DNA from: Ulva prolifera
Taxonomy: Eukaryota; Chlorophyta; Ulvophyceae; Ulvales; Ulvaceae
Direction of reading: 5' to 3'
Assembly: GCA_023078555.1 (NCBI GenBank)
Contig: CM041198.1
Span: 4,540,354 to 4,604,353, forward strand
Length of the DNA: 64,000 nt
Each line of letters starts with the position of its first letter. Position 1 is the stretch's first letter. Shown here piece by piece: positions 1 to 11,859 of the stretch. Under the pieces are notes generated by a model. It was not told the DNA's origin and did no database searches. It saw only the letters and a list, made by a program, of their open reading frames with translations. A program made the translations under genes and the position numbers.

Positions 1-371
1 CCTAGCAATCTTGCCCTAGCAATCTCGCCCTACACCTTAAATCTCGCCCGACAGGCTGGCACTCCATGTTGAATGCTCAACAGGCAATCTCGACTTGGCA
101 TTCTCGCCCTAGCATTCTCGCCCTAGCAATATCGCCCTAGCAATCTCGCCCTCCACCTTCAAATCTTGCCCGACAGGCTGGCAGTCCATGTTGAATGCTT
201 AACAGGTTATCTCGACCTAGCAATCTTGCCCTAGCAATCTCGCCCTACACCCTAAATCTCGCCCGACAGGCTGGCAGTCCATGTTGAATGCTTAACAGGT
301 TATCTCGACCTAGCAATCTCGCCTTAGCAATCTCGCCCTACACCTCTAAATCACTTCCCGACAGGCTGGCA
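1..371. repeat. Duplicated block, copy 1 (offset 2351)
   Basis: Bases 1-371 appear identical by eye to 2352-2722, including the rare cacccta-aatc core and the cttggcattctcg cassette. The match stops at base 372, where cagtcc replaces cactcc, so the two copies are joined to different downstream monomers. Confidence 0.85.
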
Positions 372-529
372 GTCCATGTTGAATGCTCAACATGCAATCT
401 CAACCTAGCAATCTCGCCCTAGCAATCTCGCCCAACACCTTTAAATCTCGCCCGACAGGCTGGCAGTCCATGTTGAATGCTCAACATGCAATCTCGACCT
501 AGCAATCTCGCCCTAGCAATCTCGCCCTA

Positions 530-1345
530 CACCTTTAAATCTCGCCCGACAGGCTGGCAGTCCATGTTGAATGCTTAACAGGTTATCTTGACCTAGCAAT
601 CTCGCCCTAGCAATCTCGCCCTACACATTTAAATCACTTCCCGACAGGCTGGGACTCCATGTTGAATGCTTAACATGCAATCTCGACCTAGCGATCTCGC
701 CCTAGCAATCTCGCCCTAGCAATCTCGCCCTACACCTTTAAATCTCGACCGACAGGCTGGCACTCCATGTTGAATGCTTAACATGCAATATCGACCTAGC
801 AATCTCGCCCTAGCAATCTCGCCCTAGCAATCTCGACCTAGCAACCTCGCCCTAGCAATCTCGCCCTAGCAATCTCGTCCTAGCAATCTCGCCCTACACC
901 TTCAAATCTCTCCCGTTAGGCTGGCACTCCATGTTGAATGCTTAACATGCAATCTCGCCCTAGCAATCTCGCCCAAGCAATCTCGCCCTAGCAATCTCGC
1001 CCTACACCTTTAAATCTCTCCCGGCAGGCTGGCACTCCATGTTGAATGCTTAACATGCAATCTCGACCTAGCAATCTCGCCCTAGCAATCTCGCCCTAGC
1101 AACCTCGCCCTACACCTTTCAACCTCTCCCGACAGGCTGGCACTCCATGTTGAATGCTTAACATGCAATCTCGACCTAGCAATCTCGCACTAGCAATCTC
1201 GCCCTAGCAATCTCGCCCTACACCTTCAATCTCTCCCGTCAGGCTGGCACTCCATGTTGAATGCTTAACATGCAATCTCGCCCTAGCAATCTCGCCCTAG
1301 CAATCTCGCCCTAGCAATCTCGCCCTAGCAATCTCGCCCTAGCAA
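530..1345. repeat. Duplicated block, copy 1 (offset 3325)
   Basis: This stretch matches about 3855-4670. Shared landmarks are gggac (651 and 3976), ctcgtcc (877 and 4202) and caccttcaat (1221 and 4546), all 3325 bp apart. I noticed only isolated substitutions, for example cttgacc versus ctcgacc near 588 and gcccaag versus gccctag near 973. Copy 1 also has an extra 163-bp monomer with seven subrepeats after its end. Confidence 0.8.
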
Positions 1346-1380
1346 TCTCGCACTAGCAATCTCGCCCTAGCAATCTCGCC
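1283..1380 (+). repeat. 14-bp subrepeat (example: run of seven)
   Basis: This is the longest run of the ctagcaatctcgcc subrepeat that I noticed: seven units (98 bp) between two cores, one of them the cgcactagc variant. The subrepeat is the linker module throughout the window, in runs of one to seven. Recurrent variants are ctagcgatctcg, ctagcaacctcg, ctagcaatcttgcc, ctagcaatctcgtc, ctaccaatctcg and ctatccatctcgcccaag. These variants recur at fixed places in the higher-order units, so they are inherited by block duplication and not scattered point errors. On the minus strand the unit reads as GGG-containing repeats every 14 bp. The heptamer aatctcg also occurs twice inside the 66-bp core, which suggests the core itself grew from the same short ancestor. 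Confidence 0.95.
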
Positions 1381-4300
1381 CTACACCTTCAATCTCTCCC
1401 GTCAGGCTGGCACTCCATGTTGAATGCTTAACATGCAATCTCGCCCTAGCAATCTCGCCCTAGCAATCTCGCCCTAGCAATCTCGCCCTAGCAATCTCGC
1501 CCTAGCAATCTCGCCCTACACCTTTAAATCTCTCCCGTCAGGCTGGCACTCCATGTTGAATGCCTAACATGCAATCTCGACCTAGCAATCTCGACCTAGC
1601 CATCTCGCCCTAGCAATCTCGCCCTAGCAATCTCGCCCTACACCTTTAAATCTCTCCCGTCAGGCTGGCACTCCATGTTGAATGCTTAACATGCAATCTC
1701 GCCCTAGCAATCTCGCCCTAGCAATCTCGCCCTAGCAATCTCGCCCTAGCAATCTCGCCCTAGCAACCTCGCCCTACACCTTTAAACCTCTCCCGGCAGG
1801 CTAGCACTCCATGTTGAATGCTTAACATGCAATCTCGACCTAGCAATCTCGCCCTAGCAATCTCGCCCTAGCAATCTCGCCCTAGCAATCTCGCCCTAGC
1901 AATCTCGCCCAACACCTTTAAATCTCGCCCGACAGGCTGGCAGTCCATGTTGAATGCTCAACATGCAATCTCGACCTAGCAATCTCGCCCTAGCAATCTC
2001 GCCCAACACCTTTAAATCTCGCCCGACAGGCTGGCAGTCCATGTTGAATGCTCAACATGCAATCTCGACCTAGCAATCTCGCCCTAGCAATCTCGCCCTA
2101 CACCTTTAAATCTCGCCCGACAGGCTGGCAGTCCATGTTGAATGCTTAACATGCAATCTCGCCCTAGCAATCTCGCCCTACACCTTTAAATCACTTCCCG
2201 ACAGGCTGGCACTCCATGTTGAATGCTTAACATGCAATCTCGACCTAGCGATCTCGCCCTAGCAATCTCGCCCTAGCAATCTCGCCCTACACCTTAAAAT
2301 CTTGCCCGACAGGCTGGCAGTCCATGTTGAATGCTTAACAGGTTATCTCGACCTAGCAATCTTGCCCTAGCAATCTCGCCCTACACCTTAAATCTCGCCC
2401 GACAGGCTGGCACTCCATGTTGAATGCTCAACAGGCAATCTCGACTTGGCATTCTCGCCCTAGCATTCTCGCCCTAGCAATATCGCCCTAGCAATCTCGC
2501 CCTCCACCTTCAAATCTTGCCCGACAGGCTGGCAGTCCATGTTGAATGCTTAACAGGTTATCTCGACCTAGCAATCTTGCCCTAGCAATCTCGCCCTACA
2601 CCCTAAATCTCGCCCGACAGGCTGGCAGTCCATGTTGAATGCTTAACAGGTTATCTCGACCTAGCAATCTCGCCTTAGCAATCTCGCCCTACACCTCTAA
2701 ATCACTTCCCGACAGGCTGGCACTCCATGTTGAATGCTTAACATGCAATCTCGCCCTAGCAATCTCGCCCTACACATTTAAATCACTTCCCGACAGGCTG
2801 GCACTCCATGTTGAATGCTTAACATGCAATCTCGACCTAGCGATCTCGCCCTAGCAATCTCGCCCTAGCAATCTCGCCCTACACCTTAAAATCTTGCCCG
2901 ACAGGCTGGCAGTCCATGTTGAATTCTTAACAGGTTATCTCGACCTAGCGATCTCGCCCTAGCAATCTCGCCCTAGCAATCTTGCCCTACACCTTTAAAT
3001 CTCGCCCGACAGGCTGGCACTCCATGTTGAATGCTTAACATGCAATCTCGACCTAGCAATCTCGCCCTAGCAATCTCGCCCTACACCTCTAAATCACTTC
3101 CCGACAGGCTGGCAGTCCATGTTGAATGCTTAACAGGTTATCTCGACCTAGCAATCTTGCCCTAGCAATCTCGCCCTACACCCTAAATCTCGCCCGACAG
3201 GCTGGCAGTCCATGTTGAATGCTTAACAGGTTATCTCGACCTAGCAATCTCGCCTTAGCAATCTCGCCCTACACCTCTAAATCACTTCCCGACAGGCTGG
3301 CACTCCATGTTGAATGCTTAACATGCAATCTCGCCCTAGCAATCTCGCCCTACACATTTAAATCACTTCCCGACAGGCTGGCACTCCATGTTGAATGCTT
3401 AACATGCAATCTCGACCTAGCGATCTCGCCCTAGCAATCTCGCCCTAGCAATCTCGCCCTACACATTTAAATCACTTCCCGACAGGCTGGCACTCCATGT
3501 TGAATGCTTAACATGCAATCTCGACCTAGCGATCTCGCCCTAGCAATCTCGCCCTACCAATCTCGCCCTACACCTTTAAATCTCGCCCGACAGGCTGGCA
3601 GTCCATGTTGAATGCTTAACAGGTTATCTCGACCTAGCAATCTCGCCCTAGCAATCTCGCCCTACACCTCTAAATCACTTCCCGACAGGCTGGCACTCCA
3701 TGTTGAATGCTTAACATGCAATCTCGCCCTAGCAACCTCGCCCTACACATTTAAATCACTTCCCGACAGGCTGGCACTCCATGTTGAATGCTTAACATGC
3801 AATCTCGACCTAGCGATCTCGCCCTAGCAATCTCGCCCTAGCAATCTCGCCCTACACCTTTAAATCTCGCCCGACAGGCTGGCAGTCCATGTTGAATGCT
3901 TAACAGGTTATCTCGACCTAGCAATCTCGCCCTAGCAATCTCGCCCTACACATTTAAATCACTTCCCGACAGGCTGGGACTCCATGTTGAATGCTTAACA
4001 TGCAATCTCGACCTAGCGATCTCGCCCTAGCAATCTCGCCCTAGCAATCTCGCCCTACACCTTTAAATCTCGCCCGACAGGCTGGCACTCCATGTTGAAT
4101 GCTTAACATGCAATATCGACCTAGCAATCTCGCCCTAGCAATCTCGCCCTAGCAATCTCGACCTAGCAACCTCGCCCTAGCAATCTCGCCCTAGCAATCT
4201 CGTCCTAGCAATCTCGCCCTACACCTTCAAATCTCTCCCGTTAGGCTGGCACTCCATGTTGAATGCTTAACATGCAATCTCGCCCTAGCAATCTCGCCCT

Positions 4301-6920
4301 AGCAATCTCGCCCTAGCAATCTCGCCCTACACCTTTAAATCTCTCCCGGCAGGCTGGCACTCCATGTTGAATGCTTAACATGCAATCTCGACCTAGCAAT
4401 CTCGCCCTAGCAATCTCGCCCTAGCAACCTCGCCCTACACCTTTAAACCTCTCCCGACAGGCTGGCACTCCATGTTGAATGCTTAACATGCAATCTCGAC
4501 CTAGCAATCTCGCACTAGCAATCTCGCCCTAGCAATCTCGCCCTACACCTTCAATCTCTCCCGTCAGGCTGGCACTCCATGTTGAATGCTTAACATGCAA
4601 TCTCGCCCTAGCAATCTCGCCCTAGCAATCTCGCCCTAGCAATCTCGCCCTAGCAATCTCGCCCTAGCAATCTCGCCCTAGCAATCTCGCCCTACACCTT
4701 TAAATCTCTCCCGTCAGGCTGGCACTCCATGTTGAATGCTTAACATGCAATCTCGACCTAGCAATCTCGACCTATCCATCTCGCCCAAGCAATCTCGCCC
4801 TAGCAACCTCGCCCTACACCTTTAAACCTCTCCCGACAGGCTGGCACTCCATGTTGAATGCTTAACATGCAATCTCGACCTAGCAATCTCGCACTAGCAA
4901 TCTCGCCCTAGCAATCTCGCCCTACACCTTTAAATCTCTCCCGACAGGCTGGCACTCCATGTTGAATGCTTAACATGCAATCTCGACCTAGCAATCTCGA
5001 CCTAGCCATCTCGCCCTAGCAATCTCGCCCTAGCAACCTCGCCCTACACCTTTAAATCTCTCCCGTCAGGCTGGCACTCCATGTTGAATGCTTAACATGC
5101 AATCTCGCCCTAGCAATCTCGCCCTAGCAATCTCGCCCTAGCAATCTCACCCTAGCAATCTCGCCCTAGCAACCTCGCCCTACACCTTTAAACCTCTCCC
5201 GGCAGGCTAGCACTCCATGTTGAATGCTTAACATGCAATCTCGACCTAGCAATCTCGCCCTAGCAATCTCGCCCTAGCAATCTCGCCCTAGCAATCTCGC
5301 CCTAGCAATCTCGCCCAACACCTTTAAATCTCGCCCGACAGGCTGGCAGTCCATGTTGAATGCTCAACATGCAATCTCGACCTAGCAATCTCGCCCTAGC
5401 AATCTCGCCCAACACCTTTAAATCTCGCCCGACAGGCTGGCAGTCCATGTTGAATGCTCAACATGCAATCTCGACCTAGCAATCTCGCCCTAGCAATCTC
5501 GCCCTACACCTTTAAATCTCGCCCGACAGGCTGGCAGTCCATGTTGAATGCTTAACATGCAATCTCGCCCTAGCAATCTCGCCCTACACCTTTAAATCAC
5601 TTCCCGACAGGCTGGCACTCCATGTTGAATGCTTAACATGCAATCTCGACCTAGCGATCTCGACCTAGCAATCTCGCCATAGCAATCTCGCCCTACACCT
5701 TTAAATCTCGCCCGACAGGCTGGCAGTCCATGTTGAATGCTTAACAGGTTATCTCGACCTAGCGATCTCGCCCTAGCAATCTCGGCCTACACCTTTAAAT
5801 GTCTCCCGACAGGCTGGCACTCCATGTTGAATGCTCAACAGGCAATCTCGACTTGGCATTCTCGCCCTAGCATTCTCGCCCTAGCAATATCGCCCTAGCA
5901 ATCTCGCCCTCCACCTTCAAATCTTGCCCGACAGGCTGGCAGTCCATGTTGAATGCTTAACAGGTTATCTCGACCTAGCAATCTTGCCCTAGCAATCTCG
6001 CCCTACACCCTAAATCTCGCCCGACAGGCTGGCAGTCCATGTTGAATGCTTAACAGGTTATCTCGACCTAGCGATCTCGCCCTAGCAATCTCGCCCTAGC
6101 AATCTTGCCCTACACCTTTAAATCTCGCCCGACAGGCTGGCACTCCATGTTGAATGCTTAACATGCAATCTCGACCTAGCGATCTCGCCCTAGCAATCTC
6201 GCCCTAGCAATCTCGCCCTACACCTTAAAATCTTGCCCGACAGGCTGGCAGTCCATGTTGAATGCTTAACAGGTTATCTCGACCTAGCGATCTCGCCCTA
6301 GCAATCTCGCCCTAGCAATCTTGCCCTACACCTTTAAATCTCGCCCGACAGGCTGGCACTCCATGTTGAATGCTTAACATGCAATCTCGACCTAGCGATC
6401 TCGCCCTAGCAATCTCGCCCTACCAATCTCGCCCTACACCTTTAAATCTCGCCCGACAGGCTGGCAGTCCATGTTGAATGCTTAACAGGTTATCTCGACC
6501 TAGCAATCTCGCCCTAGCAATCTCGCCCTACACCTCTAAATCACTTCCCGACAGGCTGGCACTCCATGTTGAATGCTTAACATGCAATCTCGCCCTAGCA
6601 ACCTCGCCCTACACATTTAAATCACTTCCCGACAGGCTGGCACTCCATGTTGAATGCTTAACATGCAATCTCGACCTAGCGATCTCGCCCTAGCAATCTC
6701 GCCCTAGCAATCTCGCCCTACACCTTTAAATCTCGCCCGACAGGCTGGCAGTCCATGTTGAATGCTTAACAGGTTATCTCGACCTAGCAATCTCGCCCTA
6801 GCAATCTCGCCCTACACATTTAAATCACTTCCCGACAGGCTGGGACTCCATGTTGAATGCTTAACATGCAATCTCGACCTAGCGATCTCGCCCTAGCAAT
6901 CTCGCCCTAGCAATCTCGCC

Positions 6921-6986
6921 CTACACCTTTAAATCTCGCCCGACAGGCTGGCACTCCATGTTGAATGCTTAACATGCAATCTCGAC
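6921..6986 (+). repeat. 66-bp satellite core (representative copy)
   Basis: This is a clean example of the core that recurs about every 106 bp on average. It starts ctacacctttaaatctcgcc, passes through cgacaggctggcactcc and atgttgaatgcttaac, and ends atgcaatctcgac. Three positions vary most. The first follows tttaaat (ctcgcccgac, ctctcccgtc, ctctcccggc, ctctcccgtt or cacttcccgac). The second is cactcc versus cagtcc. The third is the tail, atgcaatctc versus aggttatctc versus aggcaatctc. The stretch tccatgttgaatgc is the most constant part. Variants at the three sites travel together in recurring combinations, which defines monomer subtypes. Most cores contain TTTAAA, so a DraI digest would release a 66+14n ladder. 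Confidence 0.95.
6961..6979. repeat. Imperfect 19-bp dyad inside the core
   Basis: TTGAATGCTTAACATGCAA has 7-bp arms (TTGAATG and CATGCAA) around CTTAA, with one mismatched arm pair. It overlaps the most constant part of the core. The dyad is present in cores with the acatgcaat tail and lost in those with the acaggttat tail. Satellites often carry a conserved protein-binding box, but no known box is recognised here and binding is only an inference. Confidence 0.4.
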
Positions 6987-7299
6987 CTAGCAATCTCGCC
7001 CTAGCAATCTCGCCCTAGCAATCTCGACCTAGCAACCTCGCCCTAGCAATCTCGCCCTAGCAATCTCGTCCTAGCAATCTCGCCCTACACCTTCAAATCT
7101 CTCCCGTTAGGCTGGCACTCCATGTTGAATGCTTAACATGCAATCTCGCCCTAGCAATCTCGCCCTAGCAATCTCGCCCTAGCAATCTCGCCCTACACCT
7201 TTAAATCTCTCCCGGCAGGCTGGCACTCCATGTTGAATGCTTAACATGCAATCTCGACCTAGCAATCTCGCCCTAGCAATCTCGCCCTAGCAACCTCGC

Positions 7300-8035
7300 C
7301 CTACACCTTTAAACCTCTCCCGACAGGCTGGCACTCCATGTTGAATGCTTAACATGCAATCTCGACCTAGCAATCTCGCACTAGCAATCTCGCCCTAGCA
7401 ATCTCGCCCTACACCTTTAAATCTCTCCCGACAGGCTGGCACTCCATGTTGAATGCTTAACATGCAATCTCGACCTAGCAATCTCGACCTAGCCATCTCG
7501 CCCTAGCAATCTCGCCCTAGCAATCTCGCCCTAGCAATCTCGCCCTAGCAACCTCGCCCTACACCTTTAAACCTCTCCCGACAGGCTGGCACTCCATGTT
7601 GAATGCTTAACATGCAATCTCGACCTAGCAATCTCGCACTAGCAATCTCGCCCTAGCAATCTCGCCCTACACCTTTAAATCTCTCCCGACAGGCTGGCAC
7701 TCCATGTTGAATGCTTAACATGCAATCTCGACCTAGCAATCTCGACCTAGCCATCTCGCCCTAGCAATCTCGCCCTAGCAATCTCGCCCTAGCAATCTCG
7801 CCCTAGCAACCTCGCCCTACACCTTTAAACCTCTCCCGACAGGCTGGCACTCCATGTTGAATGCTTAACATGCAATCTCGACCTAGCAATCTCGCACTAG
7901 CAATCTCGCCCTAGCAATCTCGCCCTACACCTTTAAATCTCTCCCGACAGGCTGGCACTCCATGTTGAATGCTTAACATGCAATCTCGACCTAGCAATCT
8001 CGACCTAGCCATCTCGCCCTAGCAATCTCGCCCTA
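7300..8035. repeat. Local amplification: 258-bp dimer, about three copies
   Basis: A two-monomer unit repeats exactly every 258 bp. The aaacctctcc core falls at 7311, 7569 and 7827, and the agccatctcg subrepeat at 7491, 7749 and 8007. The length fits two cores plus nine subrepeats (132+126). The corresponding part of the earlier duplicate (near 4800-5050) has fewer of these dimers, so the expansion post-dates the larger duplication. Confidence 0.85.
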
Positions 8036-10257
8036 GCAACCTCGCCCTACACCTTTAAATCTCTCCCGTCAGGCTGGCACTCCATGTTGAATGCTTAACA
8101 TGCAATCTCGCCCTAGCAATCTCGCCCTAGCAATCTCGCCCTAGCAATCTCACCCTAGCAATCTCGCCCTAGCAACCTCGCCCTACACCTTTAAACCTCT
8201 CCCGGCAGGCTAGCACTCCATGTTGAATGCTTAACATGCAATCTCGACCTAGCAATCTCGCCCTAGCAATCTCGCCCTAGCAATCTCGCCCTAGCAATCT
8301 CGCCCTAGCAATCTCGCCCAACACCTTTAAATCTCGCCCGACAGGCTGGCAGTCCATGTTGAATGCTCAACATGCAATCTCGACCTAGCAATCTCGCCCT
8401 AGCAATCTCGCCCAACACCTTTAAATCTCGCCCGACAGGCTGGCAGTCCATGTTGAATGCTCAACATGCAATCTCGACCTAGCAATCTCGCCCTAGCAAT
8501 CTCGCCCTACACCTTTAAATCTCGCCCGACAGGCTGGCAGTCCATGTTGAATGCTTAACATGCAATCTCGCCCTAGCAATCTCGCCCTACACCTTTAAAT
8601 CACTTCCCGACAGGCTGGCACTCCATGTTGAATGCTTAACATGCAATCTCGACCTAGCGATCTCGACCTAGCAATCTCGCCCTAGCAATCTCGCCCTACA
8701 CCTTTAAATCTCGCCCGACAGGCTGGCAGTCCATGTTGAATGCTTAACAGGTTATCTCGACCTAGCGATCTCGCCCTAGCAATCTCGCCCTACACCTTTA
8801 AATGTCTCCCGACAGGCTGGCACTCCATGTTGAATGCTCAACAGGCAATCTCGACTTGGCATTCTCGCCCTAGCATTCTCGCCCTAGCAATATCGCCCTA
8901 GCAATCTCGCCCTCCACCTTCAAATCTTGCCCGACAGGCTGGCAGTCCATGTTGAATGCTTAACAGGTTATCTCGACCTAGCAATCTTGCCCTAGCAATC
9001 TCGCCCTACACCTTAAATCTCGCCCGACAGGCTGGCAGTCCATGTTGAATGCTTAACAGGTTATCTCGACCTAGCAATCTCGCCCTAGCAATCTCGCCCT
9101 ACACCTCTAAATCACTTCCCGACAGGCTGGCACTCCATGTTGAATGCTTAACATGCAATCTCGCCCTAGCAATCTCGCCCTACACATTTAAATCACTTCC
9201 CGACAGGCTGGCACTCCATGTTGAATGCTTAACATGCAATCTCGACCTAGCGATCTCGCCCTAGCAATCTCGCCCTAGCAATCTCGCCCTACACCTTAAA
9301 ATCTTGCCCGACAGGCTGGCAGTCCATGTTGAATGCTTAACAGGTTATCTCGACCTAGCGATCTCGCCCTAGCAATCTCGCCCTAGCAATCTCGCCCTAG
9401 CAACCTCGCCCTAGCAATCTCGCCCTAGCAATCTCGTCCTAGCAATCTCGCCCTACACCTTCAAATCTCTCCCGTCAGGCTTGCACTCCATGTTGAATGC
9501 TTAACATGCAATCTCGACCTAGCAATCTCGACCTATCCATCTCGCCCAAGCAATCTCGCCCTAGCAACCTCGCCCTACACCTTTAAACCTCTCCCGACAG
9601 GCTGGCACTCCATGTTGAATGCTTAACATGCAATCTCGACCTAGCATTCTCGCACTAGCAATCTCGCCCTAGCAATCTCACCCTAGCAATCTCGCCCTAG
9701 CAACCTCGCCCTACACCTTTAAACCTCTCCCGGCAGGCTAGCACTCCATGTTGAATGCTTAACATGCAATCTCGACCTAGCAATCTCGCCCTAGCAATCT
9801 CGCCCTAGCAATCTCGCCCTAGCAATCTCGCCCTAGCAATCTCGCCCAACACCTTTAAATCTCGCCCGACAGGCTGGCAGTCCATGTTGAATGCTCAACA
9901 TGCAATCTCGATCTAGCAATCTCGCCCTAGCAATCTCGCCCAACACCTTTAAATCTCGCCCGACAGGCTGGCAGTCCATGTTGAATGCTCAACATGCAAT
10001 CTCGACCTAGCAATCTCGCCCTAGCAATCTCGCCCTACACCTTTAAATCTCGCCCGACAGGCTGGCAGTCCATGTTGAATGCTTAACATGCAATCTCGCC
10101 CTAGCAATCTCGCCCTACACCTTTAAATCACTTCCCGACAGGCTGGCACTCCATGTTGAATGCTTAACATGCAATCTCGACCTAGCGATCTCGACCTAGC
10201 AATCTCGCCCTAGCAATCTCGCCCTACACCTTTAAATCTCGCCCGACAGGCTGGCAG

Positions 10258-10715
10258 TCCATGTTGAATGCTCAACAGGCAATCTCGACTTGGCATTCTC
10301 GCCCTAGCATTCTCGCCCTAGCAATATCGCCCTAGCAATCTCGCCCTCCACCTTCAAATCTTGCCCGACAGGCTGGCAGTCCATGTTGAATGCTTAACAG
10401 GTTATCTCGACCTAGCAATCTTGCCCTAGCAATCTCGCCCTACACCTTAAATCTCGCCCGACAGGCTGGCAGTCCATGTTGAATGCTTAACAGGTTATCT
10501 CGACCTAGCAATCTCGCCCTAGCAATCTCGCCCTACACCTCTAAATCACTTCCCGACAGGCTGGCACTCCATGTTGAATGCTTAACATGCAATCTCGCCC
10601 TAGCAACCTCGCCCTACACATTTAAATCACTTCCCGACAGGCTGGCACTCCATGTTGAATGCTTAACATGCAATCTCGACCTAGCGATCTCGCCCTAGCA
10701 ATCTCGCCCTAGCAA
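10258..10715. repeat. Duplicated block, copy 1 (offset 3557)
   Basis: This matches about 13815-14272: cttgg lies at 10289 and 13846, and the composite block starts at 10483 and 14040. A shared layout with a ctagcaacctcg versus ctagcaatctcg difference near 10607 is visible. The left edge is a chimeric core at about 10250-10275. Confidence 0.8.
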
Positions 10716-11859
10716 TCTCGCCCTACACATTTAAATCACTTCCCGACAGGCTGGCACTCCATGTTGAATGCTTAACATGCAATCTCGACCTAGCGATCTC
10801 GCCCTAGCAATCTCGCCCTACCAATCTCGCCCTACACCTTAAAATCTTGCCCGACAGGCTGGCAGTCCATGTTGAATGCTTAACAGGTTATCTCGACCTA
10901 GCGATCTCGCCCTAGCAATCTCGCCCTAGCAATCTCGCCCTTGCAACCTCGCCCTAGCAATCTCGCCCTAGCAATCTCGTCCTAGCAATCTCGCCCTACA
11001 CCTTCAAATCTCTCCCGTCAGGCTTGCACTCCATGTTGAATGCTTAACATGCAATCTCGACCTAGCAATCTCGACCTATCCATCTCGCCCAAGCAATCTC
11101 GCCCTAGCAACCTCGCCCTACACCTTTAAACCTCTCCCGACAGGCTGGCACTCCATGTTGAATGCTTAACATGCAATCTCGACCTAGCGATCTCGCCCTA
11201 GCAATCTCGCCCTACCAATCTCGCCCTACACCTTTAAATCTCGCCCGACAGGCTGGCAGTCCATGTTGAATGCTTAACAGGTTATCTCGACCTAGCAATC
11301 TCGCCCTAGCAATCTCGCCCTACACCTCTAAATCACTTCCCGACAGGCTGGCACTCCATGTTGAATGCTTAACATGCAATCTCGCCCTAGCAACCTCGCC
11401 CTACACATTTAAATCACTTCCCGACAGGCTGGCACTCCATGTTGAATGCTTAACATGCAATCTCGACCTAGCGATCTCGCCCTAGCAATCTCGCCCTAGC
11501 AATCTCGCCCTACACCTTTAAATCTCGCCCGACAGGCTGGCAGTCCATGTTGAATGCTTAACAGGTTATCTCGACCTAGCAATCTCGCCCTAGCAATCTC
11601 GCCCTACACATTTAAATCACTTCCCGACAGGCTGGGACTCCATGTTGAATGCTTAACATGCAATCTCGACCTAGCGATCTCGCCCTAGCAATCTCGCCCT
11701 AGCAATCTCGCCCTACACCTTCAATCTCTCCCGTCAGGCTGGCACTCCATGTTGAATGCTTAACATGCAATCTCGCCCTAGCAATCTCGCCCTAGCAATC
11801 TCGCCCTAGCAATCTCGACCTAGCAACCTCGCCCTAGCAATCTCGCCCTAGCAATCTCG
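10700..11859. repeat. Duplicated block, copy 1 (offset 3448)
   Basis: This matches about 14150-15307. Shared landmarks are cacat (10726 and 14174), ctaccaat (10818 and 14266), cttgcaacc (10940 and 14388) and gggac (11634 and 15082), all 3448 bp apart. The match ends where gtcctagc at 11860 faces gccctagc at 15308. The neighbouring block uses a 3557-bp offset, so one monomer-sized change of 109 bp separates the two. Confidence 0.8.

Larger units (their letters stand above)
3478..9073. repeat. Tandem higher-order duplication, 3478-6072 and 6344-9073
   Basis: Two long blocks correspond. The offset is 2866 bp on the left (ctaccaat at 3554 and 6420; gggac at 3976 and 6842) and 3003 bp on the right (ctagcac at 5207 and 8210; cttgg at 5852 and 8855). 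The change in offset comes from whole-monomer gains and losses in the middle, including the 258-bp amplification at about 7300-8035. The left edge is sharp, where aaatcacttccc meets aaatctcgccc. Confidence 0.8.

Noticed and set aside
1283-1380. Telomere-like repeat (TAGGG on the minus strand)
   Set aside because: The period is 14 bp (tagggcgagattgc) and matches no telomere repeat family I know. It is an internal linker of a larger monomer and not a terminal simple repeat.
2639-2854. 71-codon + strand open frame, with 31 further near-identical copies
   Set aside because: It lies wholly inside satellite monomers, is open only because of the 81-bp phase, ends in ordinary subrepeats, and has no recognisable domain or gene context.
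6934-6955. Hairpin or terminator at gcccgacaggctggc
   Set aside because: The possible stem is only about 3 bp (gcc/ggc) and no T run follows. It is simply part of every core.
6921-6986. CENP-B box in the core
   Set aside because: The essential pattern TTCG, four bases, A, two bases, CGGG is not found on either strand of the core. Only CGGG-like pieces are present.
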